DNA of 6,316 bases from an uncultured Mordavella sp. (GTDB lineage: Bacteria; Bacillota; Clostridia; Lachnospirales; Lachnospiraceae): assembly GCA_902406105.1 (NCBI GenBank), contig CABPCP010000101.1:1-6316 (forward strand). The letters are read 5' to 3'. Below are positions 5,628-6,316 of the stretch, in pieces. The position numbers were made by a program, and so were the translations under genes. Under the pieces are notes generated by a model that worked only from the letters and a program-made list of their open reading frames with translations, searched no databases and had not been told where the DNA came from. How positions within the stretch are numbered: the stretch's first letter is position 1; each line of letters starts with the position of its first letter.

Positions 5628-6316
5628 ATCCCAGTTGGATTCCAAGCTTCCGGCAGGAATCCTGGATCACCTGGATCAGTTCTTCATCCGTCAGCACCGT
5701 CACCCGGCCCTCTTCATATTCCTGGTCCACCCATTCCTTCACCGTCTGCACCAGAGCAGAGTTCTTATCTACCTGGTCTTTCTCAGAAAGGCGATAGTAA
5801 GTATTGATCCAGTGGGCGATCCCCGCAAGACCGGAAGTATTGGAGACTGCTACCCGCGGCGGCTTGTTGAGAAATTTCTCCGTATCAAAAATGTTGTAGA
5901 TCTCTTCATTTTTCAAAAGTCCGTCCGCATGGATGCCCGCCTTGGTCACATTGAAATTCGCGCCCACAAAAGGTGTGTTCGCGGGTATCTGGTAGTCCAG
6001 TTCCTTTTCATAATAATCCGCGATCTCTGTGATCACCGTCGTGTCCATACCATCCAGCGTTCCTCTAAGCTGGGCATACTCAAAGATCATAGCTTCCAGC
6101 GGCGTATTCCCGGTCCGCTCTCCAATGCCAAACAAGGAACAGTTTACGCCGGATGCGCCATAGAGCCAGGCTGTAGAAGAATTGCTGACCGCCTTATAGA
6201 AATCATTGTGCCCGTGGAATTCGATCAGTTCACTTGGAACTCCCGCATGGACCCGTAGCCCATAGATAATTCCCGGAATCGACCGCGGGATCACAGCGCC
6301 TGGATAGTTGACCCCG
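5626..6316 (-). CDS. (Re)-citrate synthase-like enzyme, homocitrate/isopropylmalate synthase family (5' end outside window)
   Basis: This enzyme most likely condenses acetyl-CoA with oxaloacetate to citrate, the entry step to 2-oxoglutarate. The open frame runs to the window edge, and 229 C-terminal residues of an expected roughly 450 are visible. In fragment numbering, GVNYPGAVIPRS opens it, and EFHGHNDFYK at 32-41 holds the metal-binding HxH of the family (His34 and His36). GVNCSLFGIGERTGNTPLE at 56-74 is the glycine-rich GERxGN motif of the TIM-barrel Claisen synthases. A helical region with NVTKAGIHADGLL follows. There is no sign of the LeuA regulatory domain. The motif set and the operon with icd favour the clostridial (Re)-citrate synthase, described in Clostridium kluyveri, over homocitrate or isopropylmalate synthase. 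These paralogues are often mislabelled, and the N-terminal substrate-binding part is not visible. The gene ends 12 bp before the regulator gene. Its start and promoter are out of view. Confidence 0.83.
   Translation of the reverse strand, partial: GVNYPGAVIPRSIPGIIYGLRVHAGVPSELIEFHGHNDFYKAVSNSSTAWLYGASGVNCSLFGIGERTGNTPLEAMIFEYAQLRGTLDGMDTTVITEIADYYEKELDYQIPANTPFVGANFNVTKAGIHADGLLKNEEIYNIFDTEKFLNKPPRVAVSNTSGLAGIAHWINTYYRLSEKDQVDKNSALVQTVKEWVDQEYEEGRVTVLTDEELIQVIQDSCRKLGIQLG

Noticed and set aside
5569..6258. Plus-strand open frame of about 229 codons opposite the citrate synthase-like gene
   Set aside because: It is antisense to a strongly conserved enzyme, has no recognisable domain, and crosses into the start of the regulator gene on the other strand.

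Overview
All six protein-coding genes in this window lie on the minus strand, so transcription runs from high to low coordinates. Every plus-strand reading frame looks like an antisense shadow. The proteins resemble those of anaerobic Clostridia, most likely a gut-type Lachnospiraceae. Pointers are the pairing of a (Re)-citrate synthase-like enzyme with a eukaryotic-type NADP isocitrate dehydrogenase, strong GGAGG ribosome-binding sites and balanced base composition. No species is claimed. The two end genes are cut by the window edges.

Region 1 (6316 to 3724) is a tight three-gene operon: the C-terminal half of a (Re)-citrate synthase-type enzyme, a GntR/FCD regulator 12 bases later, and a complete isocitrate dehydrogenase (icd) 27 bases after that. 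Together they form the oxidative arm of an incomplete TCA cycle, which makes 2-oxoglutarate for glutamate. Aconitase is needed but not in view; it may lie upstream beyond 6316. The FCD regulator probably senses a carboxylic acid of this pathway (inference). The stop codon of the regulator gene sits in a perfect 12-bp palindrome.

Region 2 (3723 to 3611) is a 113-bp gap rich in inverted repeats. It holds a 15-bp stem with one mismatch just after icd, then a second small hairpin that shares a CCCAAA/TTTGGG module with the first, so two folds can compete.

Region 3 (3610 to 2130) carries a flavodoxin-fold oxidoreductase with a four-cysteine motif, and a membrane-anchored M23 peptidase with a complete zinc and catalytic set. 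They are 59 bp apart.

Region 4 (2129 to 1) starts with an extended -10 promoter. It drives a RsmF-like rRNA cytosine-5 methyltransferase and a RsuA-type pseudouridine synthase, whose stop and start codons overlap (TGATG). Both rRNA-modifying enzymes carry lysine-rich inserts.

There is no gene-free stretch over 300 bases, and I see no tRNA, rRNA, CRISPR array, insertion sequence or phage gene. The window is mostly ordinary housekeeping sequence. The points most worth a second look are the local regulator inside the citrate/isocitrate operon and the competing-hairpin gap after icd.
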